Assembly (NCBI GenBank): GCA_035356615.1
Contig: DAOQSN010000070.1
Coordinates: 1 to 6,334, forward strand
Length of the DNA stretch: 6,334 nt
Reading direction: 5' to 3'
Source of the DNA: JAKQDH01 sp029558835
Lineage (GTDB): Bacteria > Planctomycetota > Phycisphaerae > UBA1845
Shown here: positions 1 through 6,334 of the stretch, piece after piece
Numbering within the stretch: position 1 is the first letter of the stretch
Layout: each line of letters starts with the position of its first letter
Position numbers and translations under genes: made by a program
The notes under the pieces: model-generated
The model's input: the letters and a program-made list of their open reading frames with translations, nothing else
Told to the model about the DNA's origin: nothing
Databases searched by the model: none

Positions 1-106
1 TCAACAGGGCGATGATCGCGATCACGACCAGCAGCTCGATCAGCGTGAAACCCCAGCGCCGCTCTCGCAGGGCGTTCATACGCCCAGGTTCAGATGCTGT
101 CGACAT
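1..106 (-). CDS. Prepilin-like protein (type IV pilin / type II secretion pseudopilin N-terminus), C-terminus outside window
   Basis: Thirty-five codons are visible before the gene leaves the window. After a short basic leader (MNALRERRW) comes GFTLIELLVVIAIIALL, the classic prepilin peptidase (PilD/GspO) recognition and helix motif: cleavage after the Gly, methylation of the new N-terminal Phe, Glu at +5 of the mature chain, then a hydrophobic helix that anchors and assembles the subunit. Two in-frame ATGs exist, at 106 and at 79. I chose 106 because a GGGAGGAG ribosome binding site lies 9 bases upstream; this gives an 18-residue leader before the conserved Gly. Many planctomycete and verrucomicrobial genomes carry large paralogous sets of such proteins (for example DUF1559 proteins), so this may be a secreted pseudopilin-like protein and not a true pilus subunit. 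The defining C-terminal domain is missing, so no specific family can be assigned. It is on the same strand as the upstream lipoprotein gene but separated by 541 bp. Confidence 0.9.
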   Translation of the reverse strand, partial: MSTASEPGRMNALRERRWGFTLIELLVVIAIIALL

Positions 107-115
107 GATGCCACA

Positions 116-123
116 CTCCTCCC
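116..123 (-). promoter_or_regulatory. Ribosome binding site of the prepilin-like gene
   Basis: On the minus strand this reads GGGAGGAG, a near-perfect Shine-Dalgarno, 9 bases before the ATG at 106. The alternative ATG at 79 has no such site at a usable distance, so this decides the start. Confidence 0.7.
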
Positions 124-410
124 AACGTTGAGCCACTCCCTCCAGGCCCGATTCGCACACCAGATTCTGCCACCGGAAATCGCAATCGTCGAGTCACTCT
201 TACAACCCAACGGGCACGCCCCAACCGGCCCCACCGCCGCACCCCAGTCCGGGACCCAGGACGCAGAGGGCTCGCCGGCCACACCTGAAGAGGTGAACCG
301 AAGACCTGCGGCGTGTGAAAACAGCGGAGAATCTCGCCGCAACACCGCTGATTTTGCCCCAGAGGAGTATCGTGGCCGCTCAGGGTACACGTATTAGAGC
401 TTTGCTTGTC

Positions 411-433
411 ACGTCTCCGCACGCGGATGACGT
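411..433. repeat. Imperfect inverted repeat in the gap upstream of the prepilin-like gene
   Basis: ACGTCTCCG at 411-419 pairs with CGGA at 424-427 and GACGT at 429-433, with one bulged base (T428) and a 4-base CACG loop. It lies about 305 bases upstream of the prepilin-like start. It could be an mRNA hairpin or a protein-binding dyad. No T-tract follows on either strand, so it is not a standard terminator. The rest of 107-647 shows no gene I can support: the short open frames there lack family signal and ribosome binding sites. Confidence 0.3.
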
Positions 434-496
434 ATCCGACTCCGTCCACGGCACCCGCTGGCCGCACGAGGAGTCGGTCGGCAGATCCCCCAAAGG

Positions 497-526
497 CGAC
501 GTCCCCGCCGCTGGGCGGGGACGTCG
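497..526 (-). terminator. Perfect 13-bp hairpin, probable terminator of the beta-propeller lipoprotein gene
   Basis: CGACGTCCCCGCC (497-509) is matched base for base by GGCGGGGACGTCG (514-526) around a 4-base loop. The stem starts about 120 bases after the lipoprotein stop codon at 648-650 and stands before the next minus-strand gene. On the minus strand the stem is followed by CCTTTGGGGG, so the U-tract is very weak; this would be a non-canonical intrinsic terminator or a 3'-end stabilising or processing hairpin. A weaker hairpin (one G-U pair) lies just after the stop, at about 613-642. Confidence 0.5.
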
Positions 527-647
527 TGGCGCGTGTGGCAGCTCCCTCAAGCGGAGCACCAGTCTGTCAGGTCAGACCCAGGAGCGGGCCCGCCGCCGGC
601 AGCCGGGAGAGTCCCAGGAAGGCCCCGCCGGACGGCCCTCCCGAGTC

Positions 648-3011
648 TCAACGCGGTTCGGTGCCCGCGTCCACGGTCATGGGCAACGCCAGCTCATAGG
701 CGGGCGTGGCGAGCGTGCTGACCGCGCCGCCCCGCACCCCCAGGTTGGTTACCGCGAACACATCGGAACCGATGAACACGCCGCGCGTGAAGGACGTCCA
801 CCAGTAGCCGGTCGCGTCGAAACGCGTGCTGATGCGACCCAGTTCGGTAAAGCCCCCCGTGGCCGAGACGCGGTAGACCATCAGACCTTCGAACCCTTCC
901 GGCACGAACGGCTCACTCACCTCGTCCGCCGGCGGCACGGCCTCGCCGCCGCTCGCGTCCACCTCACTGCCGTCGCTACCCTCGCTGCCCGTGGCGCCGT
1001 CCCCGGTCCCGTCGTCCGGCACCGTGATCACCCCCGGATCGACATCGATGAACCACTCGCCGTTGTCGTGGATCGAGATCGGGAACGCCACCAGGGCATC
1101 CTGTTCACCCTGCGGCACGAAGTACGTGAGCGCCTTGGGATCCCAGAGGGCTTCCGAGTACGTGGACTCCTCACTGCTGCCCAGGATCACATTGTGCGTC
1201 CGGACCGGATTGGCGAAGTCCGTCACGTCGAAGATCGACACCTGCACCCCGGAAGACCACCAGGAGCCGTCCTCCGGCACGTACTGCCCGATGGCGAAGA
1301 GGTGGTTCTCATCCATCGGCAGCATGAAGGTCGAGAAGCCCGGCACCTTCAACTGCCCGACCACGCGCGGATTCGCGGGGTCCGCCAGGTCCAGTGTGAA
1401 CAGCGGGTCCACCTGCTCGAACGTCACCAGGAACCCCCGTGCGCCCAGGAAGCGGGCCGACTGGATCGTCTCGCCCTCCGCCAGGTTCTCAATCTTGCCG
1501 ACAATGCTCAGCGCGTTGCCTGCCGCGGCCAGGACGTACACGTTGTTGTACGGCTCCGTCTGGTTGTTGAAGAAGAACCAGCGGGCATCGACCGTGGTGG
1601 CCACCCGCAGGTACCCCTGATACTCGCTCATCGAATACTGGTTGAGGATGCGTCCGGGCACCGCCCCGGCCGCCACCGGCACGGCCGCCCCGGCGCTGTA
1701 CGCCAGCTTGTAGATGCTCGTCGTCTGCCGCTCGTCGCCCAGATAGTCCCAGCCGCTGTCCGTCAGGTACAACGCCTCCGTTGAGGAGTAGATCAGCGCG
1801 GGGTCGGTCATCACGCCCGCCGCGTCGAAGCTGGACCCGTCGCCGGCCGAGTCCAGGCTCACCACCGTCACGATCCCGAAACCATCCGGCTCCTCCGGGC
1901 GGTACAACTGCTGCCAGGTGATGACCTGCCCCTCGGTCGTCGTGCCGTCGGCCGCCGTGTGCGTATACGTCGGCAACAGCAACTCAGGATCCACTTGCGT
2001 GGCGTCCAACTCGGCGCTGCCCCACAGCGGGATCATGCCGTAGTAGTAGTAATCCGGGTAGTTCGCCAGCACGAGGTGCAGCCGGCCGTCGATCATCCGG
2101 CTGGAAGCCGACCACCCGTCGAACGTCGTCTTGGACACGACCTGCGGCGCGGCCGGGTTCGTCACGTCGATGATCGTCACCACTGTGCGCGGCCCACCGA
2201 AGAAGTCCGGCGCCGGCGCGATCAGGATGGGTTCCTCGTCTCCGTCGGTATCCGATGCATCATCGCCATCGGCGTCGCCGGCGTCCGGCTCGGTCGCACC
2301 GTCCGAGCCTTCCGCAGTCTCGCCGTCGGAGCCTTCCTCGGCTGCCGGCTCCTCCTTGCCCGGCTCGCCTTCGGTGCTGCCACTCTCCGCGGGTTCAACC
2401 ACGGCGGGCTCCCCGTCGGGAACGTCGCCCTCGGCGCCATCCGCTCCCAGGACGGGCCCGTCCACGTAGTAGCCGCCGTACGTCTCGGTTAAAGCCACCA
2501 CGCGCCCGCCCGCCAGATACAGGTTGCGGCCCCAGCCTTCCAGGGGCACGCTACCGACTTCGCCCAGCGCGTCCCGCGGCGTTACCTGGACGATGCGCAG
2601 CGCGTTGTCCACCAGCATGTAGATGTACGAGCCGTCGGTCTTCACGACGTCGGCTTCGTCAACCCCTTCCTCCTGGATGGTGGTCTGGGAATGGTCGCCA
2701 TCGGCAGCGTCGGTGCCCCCCGCCTCGGGACTGGCCACAGGCGCACCGCCGGCCTCACCATTGCTTAGATCTTCACCTGTACTGGTGCCCGGAAGCTGGT
2801 CGGTTGTCTCGTCCCGCGTGTCCACTGCCAGCTCAACGTACAGCGAATTGCGCTCCGCAACCTGTCCCGCCACGTAGTCCTTGAACTCGTTCTGATCCGC
2901 AAACGCCTTCAGCCCCGCCTGCGGCAGCGGGATGTCGTCAGGCCCGTTGATGATTCTGTCGCACCCACCAATCAACCCGATCGTCAAGACCGTCAGCAGT
3001 AGCCGTCGCAT
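648..3011 (-). CDS. Secreted beta-propeller lipoprotein (PF09826 / COG4880-like)
   Basis: This 787-residue protein has a lipoprotein signal peptide: MRRLLLTVLT, then IGLIGGC with the lipidated Cys at 17. The family signature lies at residues 109-132 (SQTTIQEEGVDEADVVKTDG and the following YIYML), which is the conserved N-terminal region of the 'beta propeller domain' family, secreted proteins distantly related to WD-40. Blade-like repeats of the LVIVD style follow, such as TIIDVTNPAAPQVV (279-292), TLDLADPANPRVVG (539-552) and SIFDVTDFANPV (592-603). Two acidic Gly/Ser/Asp/Glu stretches, about 188-260 and 664-700, look like disordered loops inserted between blades. There is a Tyr run at 321-324. 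The role of the family is not established; a surface or periplasmic scaffold or binding protein is likely. Start choice: an in-frame ATG at 3017 and a longer open frame to 3065 exist, but a GGAGGA site sits 7 bases before the ATG at 3011 and only 1 base before 3017. Asp follows the lipidated Cys, which in Enterobacteria would signal inner-membrane retention; whether that rule holds here is unknown. Confidence 0.9.
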   Translation of the reverse strand: MRRLLLTVLTIGLIGGCDRIINGPDDIPLPQAGLKAFADQNEFKDYVAGQVAERNSLYVELAVDTRDETTDQLPGTSTGEDLSNGEAGGAPVASPEAGGTDAADGDHSQTTIQEEGVDEADVVKTDGSYIYMLVDNALRIVQVTPRDALGEVGSVPLEGWGRNLYLAGGRVVALTETYGGYYVDGPVLGADGAEGDVPDGEPAVVEPAESGSTEGEPGKEEPAAEEGSDGETAEGSDGATEPDAGDADGDDASDTDGDEEPILIAPAPDFFGGPRTVVTIIDVTNPAAPQVVSKTTFDGWSASSRMIDGRLHLVLANYPDYYYYGMIPLWGSAELDATQVDPELLLPTYTHTAADGTTTEGQVITWQQLYRPEEPDGFGIVTVVSLDSAGDGSSFDAAGVMTDPALIYSSTEALYLTDSGWDYLGDERQTTSIYKLAYSAGAAVPVAAGAVPGRILNQYSMSEYQGYLRVATTVDARWFFFNNQTEPYNNVYVLAAAGNALSIVGKIENLAEGETIQSARFLGARGFLVTFEQVDPLFTLDLADPANPRVVGQLKVPGFSTFMLPMDENHLFAIGQYVPEDGSWWSSGVQVSIFDVTDFANPVRTHNVILGSSEESTYSEALWDPKALTYFVPQGEQDALVAFPISIHDNGEWFIDVDPGVITVPDDGTGDGATGSEGSDGSEVDASGGEAVPPADEVSEPFVPEGFEGLMVYRVSATGGFTELGRISTRFDATGYWWTSFTRGVFIGSDVFAVTNLGVRGGAVSTLATPAYELALPMTVDAGTEPR

Positions 3012-3276
3012 CGTCATGTCCTCCAGTTCGACCGATCCGCCGACGCGGGGACGGCCGGGCGCCAAAGACCCCGTCCGTCACATCTGTGAGCCGAGCACCC
3101 ACACCGGCCAGTATCGGCTGATTGCATCCCCTTGCTGCTTGCGTGACCACGTCGCCCGTCACGGCATCGCCTCCTGGCAGCACCCAAGTGGGTCTGCCCA
3201 CGTAACGCGCGCCCACACTTCGAGTCGCCCGCATGACGCGCGGGCAACCCTCCACGTACGCCGCTCACTAAGCAGG
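3012..3276 (-). other. Likely long 5' leader of the lipoprotein gene, no gene seen
   Basis: About 265 bases between the candidate promoter and the lipoprotein start. Short open frames cross it on both strands, but none shows a recognisable domain or a good ribosome binding site. Small hairpins can be drawn: GCCCGC/GCGGGC at 3227-3245 (7-base loop) and GTGGG/CCCAC at 3188-3201 (TCTG loop). I do not recognise a known riboswitch consensus. The leader role depends on the promoter candidate being right. Confidence 0.35.
3019..3024 (-). promoter_or_regulatory. Ribosome binding site of the beta-propeller lipoprotein gene
   Basis: GGAGGA on the minus strand is spaced 7 bases from the ATG at 3011. 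It nearly touches the ATG at 3017 and lies inside the longer frame that begins at 3065, so it supports the 3011 start and the lipoprotein signal peptide that begins MRRLLL. Confidence 0.65.
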
Positions 3277-3304
3277 ATTATTCGGCCACCAAGTGACCGG
3301 TCAA
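3277..3304 (-). promoter_or_regulatory. Candidate sigma-70-type promoter for the lipoprotein gene
   Basis: On the minus strand, TTGACC (3304-3299) and AATAAT (3282-3277) are separated by 16 bases; each matches five of six bases of the housekeeping consensus. It faces the lipoprotein gene and would give a leader of about 260 bases. It sits in one of the few AT-containing spots in this GC-rich stretch. Consensus matches alone are weak evidence. Confidence 0.4.
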
Positions 3305-3716
3305 ACACATCTTAGGACACCGCGCCGCGTGCGGTGCTCGCGGCCGCCCTCGCACGCCACCGGTCGCGCCGAGCACACAAGAAACGACAATTCGCCGGCG
3401 TCAGCCGCGTGCTGCGCGCCACCGCCGCGCACCGCCTCGCGTTCGGCACCGTCCGCCCGCCATGGACGCGGGCGGCACACCGCCGCTCGCGCCGTCACTC
3501 ACGCCCCACCACTACGCAGCCGCACCCGCGCGCCGCAACCACGACGAGCCTTACCACTTGCCGCGCGGCTGTTCGTCTGCACATCCTGCACAGTCTGTTC
3601 AGGGTCACTTGATGTGCACTAATTTGCGACATTTCAATCTTATAGTATGAACCGATGCCGATACAAAAAGAACGATGAACGCAATACATGCGTCTCGACT
3701 GAATTCCTGGTCAGAT
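3305..3716. other. Intergenic region without a supported gene; C-rich, then AT-rich
   Basis: From about 3320 to 3600 the plus strand is very rich in C and CpG and poor in T. It is open in several frames simply because stops are rare at this composition; the resulting peptides are Arg/Ala/Pro/His-rich with no recognisable fold. A hairpin can be drawn at 3453-3475 (CCGCCCG / CGGGCGG, 9-base loop). Near 3600 the composition changes sharply to AT-rich, continuing to about 3810. No tRNA, repeat array or mobile-element end was found. Confidence 0.5.
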
Positions 3717-3743
3717 TTGACTTTTTCTTCCCAGTCTCATAAT
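3717..3743 (+). promoter_or_regulatory. Candidate promoter for the metallopeptidase gene
   Basis: TTGACT (3717-3722) and CATAAT (3738-3743) each match five of six bases of the sigma-70 consensus, with a short 15-base spacer. The site lies in the AT-rich part of the intergenic region and points at the metallopeptidase, giving a leader of about 165 bases. The short spacer lowers confidence. Confidence 0.4.
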
Positions 3744-3759
3744 CTACACGTGTGTGTAG
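3744..3759. repeat. Perfect 6-bp dyad directly after the candidate -10 box
   Basis: CTACAC (3744-3749) and GTGTAG (3754-3759) form a perfect inverted repeat around GTGT. It abuts the CATAAT box and would cover the transcription start, the usual place for a repressor operator. It could also be an RNA hairpin at the 5' end of the leader. Confidence 0.4.
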
Positions 3760-3783
3760 TAAGGTGCTATTAGGACCATGAAT

Positions 3784-3813
3784 GTCAATATTGGTAAATT
3801 GACCGCTTGACCG
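3784..3813. repeat. GTCAAT-N8-ATTGAC dyad overlapping a TTGACCG tandem repeat
   Basis: GTCAAT (3784-3789) and ATTGAC (3798-3803) make a 20-bp operator-like dyad with an 8-base spacer. The right arm runs into two TTGACCG copies (3799-3805 and 3807-3813) with an 8-base period. If the promoter at 3717-3743 is used, this lies within the leader; it could also be a regulator binding site for another promoter. No regulator gene is in the window to pair with it. Confidence 0.35.
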
Positions 3814-3843
3814 GGATTAGGCTTGGCAGAGCCACCTGTGGTG

Positions 3844-3869
3844 CGACGGCACAACGACATCAGCCGTCG
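3844..3869 (+). other. Hairpin in the metallopeptidase 5' leader
   Basis: CGACGGC (3844-3850) and GCCGTCG (3863-3869) are perfectly complementary around a 12-base loop. The stem ends 34 bases before the ribosome binding site, so it would fold in the leader without hiding that site. Function unknown; it lacks a following U-tract. Confidence 0.35.
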
Positions 3870-3903
3870 AGGCCGAAAAGATTCTCACCGCTGCAAGTAG
3901 AGA

Positions 3904-3911
3904 GGGAGGAG
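3904..3911 (+). promoter_or_regulatory. Ribosome binding site of the metallopeptidase gene
   Basis: GGGAGGAG ends 4 bases before the ATG at 3916 (the GGAGG core is 6 bases away). It fixes the start just before a well-formed signal peptide. Confidence 0.7.
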
Positions 3912-3915
3912 ACCA

Positions 3916-6334
3916 ATGACACGCACGAAGTGGGTAGTGGCCCTTGGAATGGGCGGCTTCAGCGCGCTGCTGGGGGCCGCTCCGGCGTTTGCGCAAAGCA
4001 CAGCGGGCCCCTACGGCCCGACTCCGGGTGGGCCGATCAATGTGGCCCCGTTGCCCGACGTGTTTCCAGGAGCGCTGGTTCTGGAACGTCACGGGCGGGT
4101 TGCACGGCTGTACGGAGTCCCGTTCGGCTTCGGTAACAGCCCCGCGGAGACGGCCGGGCAGTTCCTTGCCCTGCATGCGGACTTGTTCGGGGTATCAGCC
4201 CGCAGCCTGCAACCGGAGAGCTACGGCCCCGACGGGCCGGCGGTCTTGCCGCTGATGTATCTGCCGGAGACCGAAACCTACAAGTTCACGTTGTTGAAGT
4301 ACGGACAGCACGTCAGCGGCATCCCGGTGTTCCGCGCTGACGTGCGATTGTTGGTGCGCAACGAACCGCGCTACCCGCTGGTGTGGGTTGGCTCCAGTCT
4401 GCGTCCCCTGGGCGACTTCGCCGTCCCCGCCGGCGTCACGACGCAGGAGCCGGGGGACCTCGGGCACGCGGCCGCTGGCGCGTTGGTGCCGGGCCTGGTG
4501 AACTTCACGCCTTCGCAATACGTCATCTGGGCGGGCATCAACGACATGGCCGTGGAGCCGGTCCTAGCGGTGCAGTTCTTCGCGGACAACGGTCCCCCCG
4601 CCGCCACCGGCTATGAGAAGTGGCTGTTCATCGCCAACGTCGCCACCGGCGAGATCGCGTACCGCGAGGACTTCGTCGTCCACGTGAACGTGTCGGGCAA
4701 CGTCAGCGGACTCGCCACCGACGGCACCGGGGCGGACATCTGTCATCCCGAGGTGAGCATGCCGCTGCCCTACGCGCGAGTGGACATCCAGGGTGGCAAC
4801 TTTGCGTACGCCAACGCGAACGGGAACTTCGTGATTCCGCACCCGGGGACGGACGACGTGACCGTGGTTTCGGATGTCCGGGGGCAGTGGTTTCGCGTCT
4901 TCGACCAGGGGGGCTCCAATGAAGTCCTGTCGCAGGTGGTGACGCCGCCCGGACCGGCGGACTTCGTGCACAATGCCGCCAACACCAGTGAGTTCTTCCG
5001 GGCGGAGGTGAACGCCTACATCCATGCCAACGTGGTGCGCGATTTCGCGCTCTTCCACAACCCGGCATATCCGACCATCGGCACCCAGACGGAGTTTCCG
5101 ATCAACGTCAACATTGACGACACCTGCAACGCCTTCCATAACGGCACGTCCATCAACTTCTTCCGCAGCGGGGGCGGCTGCACGAACACCGGCAACTCCA
5201 CGATCGTCTACCACGAGTACGGACATCACCTCGTGCAGGAAGGCGGCAACGGGCAGGACCAGTACGGCGAAGGCATGAGCGATTCGGTCGCTCTGGTCAT
5301 CGTGGATTCGCCGCTTATCGCCATCGGGCTCTACAGCGACTGCAACGGCGCCCTGCGCAACGCCGACAACGGTAACCAGTATCCGTGCGACAGCGGCAGT
5401 CAGGGCAAGTACTACTGCGGCGGCGTGCTGTCGGGCAGCATCTGGCATACCCGCGAGGAGCTCATCGTCACCGAACCGGTCAACTACCGCAACATCCTCG
5501 GCAGTCTGACCATCAACTCGATTCCGATGCACGGCGGGGACCAGGTCGGGCCGGACATCACGGTGGACTTCCTCACCCTCGATGACAACGACGCGGACCT
5601 GACCAACGGCACCCCGCATTCCCAGGAAATCTGCACCGGCTTCGGGCTCCACAACATGGGCTGCCCGGCCATGGCCCCCATCGCCGTGTGCGTGGACGGG
5701 ACCGTGACGGCCTACGCCGGGGACAACTGCTGCGCGCTGGTCAGTGTCGCCGACGTGGACGGCGGATCCTATGATCCCAGCGCGGCGGGCGACGTCGCCT
5801 CGATCTGCATCACGGCCGTGGACGGCAACCCGGTGGGCTGCCTCGATGAGGCGCTCGTCTGCGGCGTCGGCCAGCACTCCGTCACTCTTACTATCACGGA
5901 CCAGGGCGGACTCAGCGCTTCCTGCGATGCCACCGTGGTGGTTCAGGACAACCAGCCGCCGGACATCAGTATCGAGGTCAACGGCGGCGCGGTGGACGCG
6001 AACTGCGAGTTCACGCTCACCTACTCGGCCACCGTCACCGACAACTGCTGCATCGACATCGACGACGTGAGCGCGCACACCAGCCTCATCGGCGGCAGCG
6101 CGAACCTGGGTGTCCAATCGGCCGTTATTGATCAAGTGAGCGAGACCGAAGTGCACATCGACGGCTCGGTGCCCGTGTCCAATGTCACGGAGTGCCCGGC
6201 CGTCATCGAAGTCGAAGTGACGGCCGCCGACTGCGAGGAAAACAGCAACACCGACACGGAGTCGGCTGAGGTGAACGATGCCACGCCGCCCACCATCACC
6301 TGCAACGCCGTGGGCGGGAACGTGGATGAGAACT
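3916..6334 (+). CDS. Secreted zinc metallopeptidase (M4/M36-like gluzincin) with C-terminal HYR/Ig-like repeats, C-terminus outside window
   Basis: The frame is open for 806 codons to the window edge. Residues 1-26 are a Sec signal peptide (basic start, hydrophobic core, cleavage after APAFA). About 60-160 resembles an FTP propeptide (GQHVSGIPVFRADVRLLV at 130-147), and 195-255 is PepSY-like (KWLFIANVATGEIAYREDFV). Residues 256-330 look like an inserted beta-sandwich of the carboxypeptidase-regulatory type. The catalytic part, about 356-584, carries HEYGH at 433-437 (zinc ligands His433, His437; catalytic Glu434) and GEGMSD at 451-456, whose Glu452 is the probable third ligand. SGSIWHTREEL (506-516) matches where fungalysins have an IW/VW segment, and DLTNGTPHSQEIC (561-573) closes the domain. 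From 588 on there are Cys-rich repeats with DNCC at 603-606 and 709-712 and Dxx-PP junctions at 678 and 788, like HYR domains. It probably degrades extracellular protein after propeptide removal; substrate unknown. M36 and M4 cannot be separated by eye. Confidence 0.88.
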   Translation, partial: MTRTKWVVALGMGGFSALLGAAPAFAQSTAGPYGPTPGGPINVAPLPDVFPGALVLERHGRVARLYGVPFGFGNSPAETAGQFLALHADLFGVSARSLQPESYGPDGPAVLPLMYLPETETYKFTLLKYGQHVSGIPVFRADVRLLVRNEPRYPLVWVGSSLRPLGDFAVPAGVTTQEPGDLGHAAAGALVPGLVNFTPSQYVIWAGINDMAVEPVLAVQFFADNGPPAATGYEKWLFIANVATGEIAYREDFVVHVNVSGNVSGLATDGTGADICHPEVSMPLPYARVDIQGGNFAYANANGNFVIPHPGTDDVTVVSDVRGQWFRVFDQGGSNEVLSQVVTPPGPADFVHNAANTSEFFRAEVNAYIHANVVRDFALFHNPAYPTIGTQTEFPINVNIDDTCNAFHNGTSINFFRSGGGCTNTGNSTIVYHEYGHHLVQEGGNGQDQYGEGMSDSVALVIVDSPLIAIGLYSDCNGALRNADNGNQYPCDSGSQGKYYCGGVLSGSIWHTREELIVTEPVNYRNILGSLTINSIPMHGGDQVGPDITVDFLTLDDNDADLTNGTPHSQEICTGFGLHNMGCPAMAPIAVCVDGTVTAYAGDNCCALVSVADVDGGSYDPSAAGDVASICITAVDGNPVGCLDEALVCGVGQHSVTLTITDQGGLSASCDATVVVQDNQPPDISIEVNGGAVDANCEFTLTYSATVTDNCCIDIDDVSAHTSLIGGSANLGVQSAVIDQVSETEVHIDGSVPVSNVTECPAVIEVEVTAADCEENSNTDTESAEVNDATPPTITCNAVGGNVDEN
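5677..6334 (+). repeat. Degenerate protein-level HYR/Ig-like repeats within the metallopeptidase
   Basis: Unit starts align at APIAVC (residues 587-592), PPDISIEV (681-688) and PPTITC (791-796); the third unit is cut by the edge. Each full unit has a DNCC motif (603-606, 709-712; 106 residues apart). The phrases GGAVDANC and GGNVDEN follow the second and third starts at similar spacing. The DNA itself is not an exact repeat, so these are old duplications. Such units usually serve as stalks, adhesion modules or surface anchors in secreted proteins. Confidence 0.55.

Noticed and set aside
315..1784. 489-codon plus-strand open frame
   Set aside because: It lies antisense over the lipoprotein gene; its Arg/His/Val-rich product lacks any domain and is the expected shadow of GC-biased codons.
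2037..2052. Short GTA trinucleotide run
   Set aside because: It is the reverse complement of four Tyr codons within the lipoprotein gene, too short to be treated as a microsatellite.
2938..3255. 105-codon minus-strand frame upstream of and overlapping the lipoprotein start
   Set aside because: No ribosome binding site or domain; it overlaps the well-supported start and signal peptide in another frame.
3012..3276. Possible riboswitch in the lipoprotein leader
   Set aside because: Small hairpins and purine-rich patches are present, but I could not match a known riboswitch core such as cyclic-di-GMP or cobalamin; a covariance search would be needed.
3293..3622. Several overlapping short frames in the C-rich intergenic block
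   Set aside because: They are open in several frames at once because stops are rare at this composition, and none has a convincing start signal or fold.
3799..3827. TTGACC as a second -35 box for the metallopeptidase
   Set aside because: No -10-like hexamer is found 16-18 bases downstream, so it is reported only as part of the dyad and tandem repeat.
4564..6156. 530-codon minus-strand open frame
   Set aside because: It is antisense to the metallopeptidase, which has clear motifs; its product is Val/Asp/His/Arg-rich with no recognisable family and no good ribosome binding site.

Overview
The window is GC-rich, with strong GC bias at third codon positions. It holds three protein genes, two of them cut by the window edges. 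No tRNA, rRNA, CRISPR array, insertion sequence or integrase was seen. The gene content suggests a Gram-negative bacterium with a large secreted proteome: a type IV pilin-like or pseudopilin N-terminus of the GFTLIELLVVIAIIALL type, a large beta-propeller lipoprotein, and a big secreted zinc metallopeptidase with Cys-rich Ig/HYR-like repeats. Planctomycetota (Phycisphaerae or a related class) is my best guess. This is inferred from family flavour and is not proven by a marker gene.

Layout: (1) 1-106, minus strand: the N-terminus of a prepilin-like protein that runs off the left edge. (2) 107-647: a non-coding gap with a perfect 13-bp-stem hairpin (497-526), probably the terminator region of the next gene, and a smaller inverted repeat (411-433). 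(3) 648-3011, minus strand: a 787-residue lipoprotein with a PF09826/COG4880-type beta-propeller and two acidic low-complexity insertions. (4) 3012-3915: a divergent intergenic region of about 0.9 kb. It contains a minus-strand promoter candidate near 3277-3304, a C-rich stretch to about 3600, an abrupt AT-rich stretch at about 3600-3810, a plus-strand promoter candidate at 3717-3743, and several dyads. (5) 3916-6334, plus strand: a secreted gluzincin metallopeptidase (FTP-like propeptide, HEYGH zinc motif, GEGMSD motif) with at least two C-terminal repeats, running off the right edge.

The beta-propeller lipoprotein and the metallopeptidase are divergently transcribed, and both are exported. 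Shared regulation from the region between them is possible, but the sequence does not show a common pathway. The pilin-like gene lies downstream of the lipoprotein on the same strand, but the 541-bp gap, the hairpin and its own ribosome binding site argue for a separate transcription unit. I see no convincing new multi-gene system. The most notable points are the architecture of the metallopeptidase and the structured, compositionally broken divergent intergenic region.
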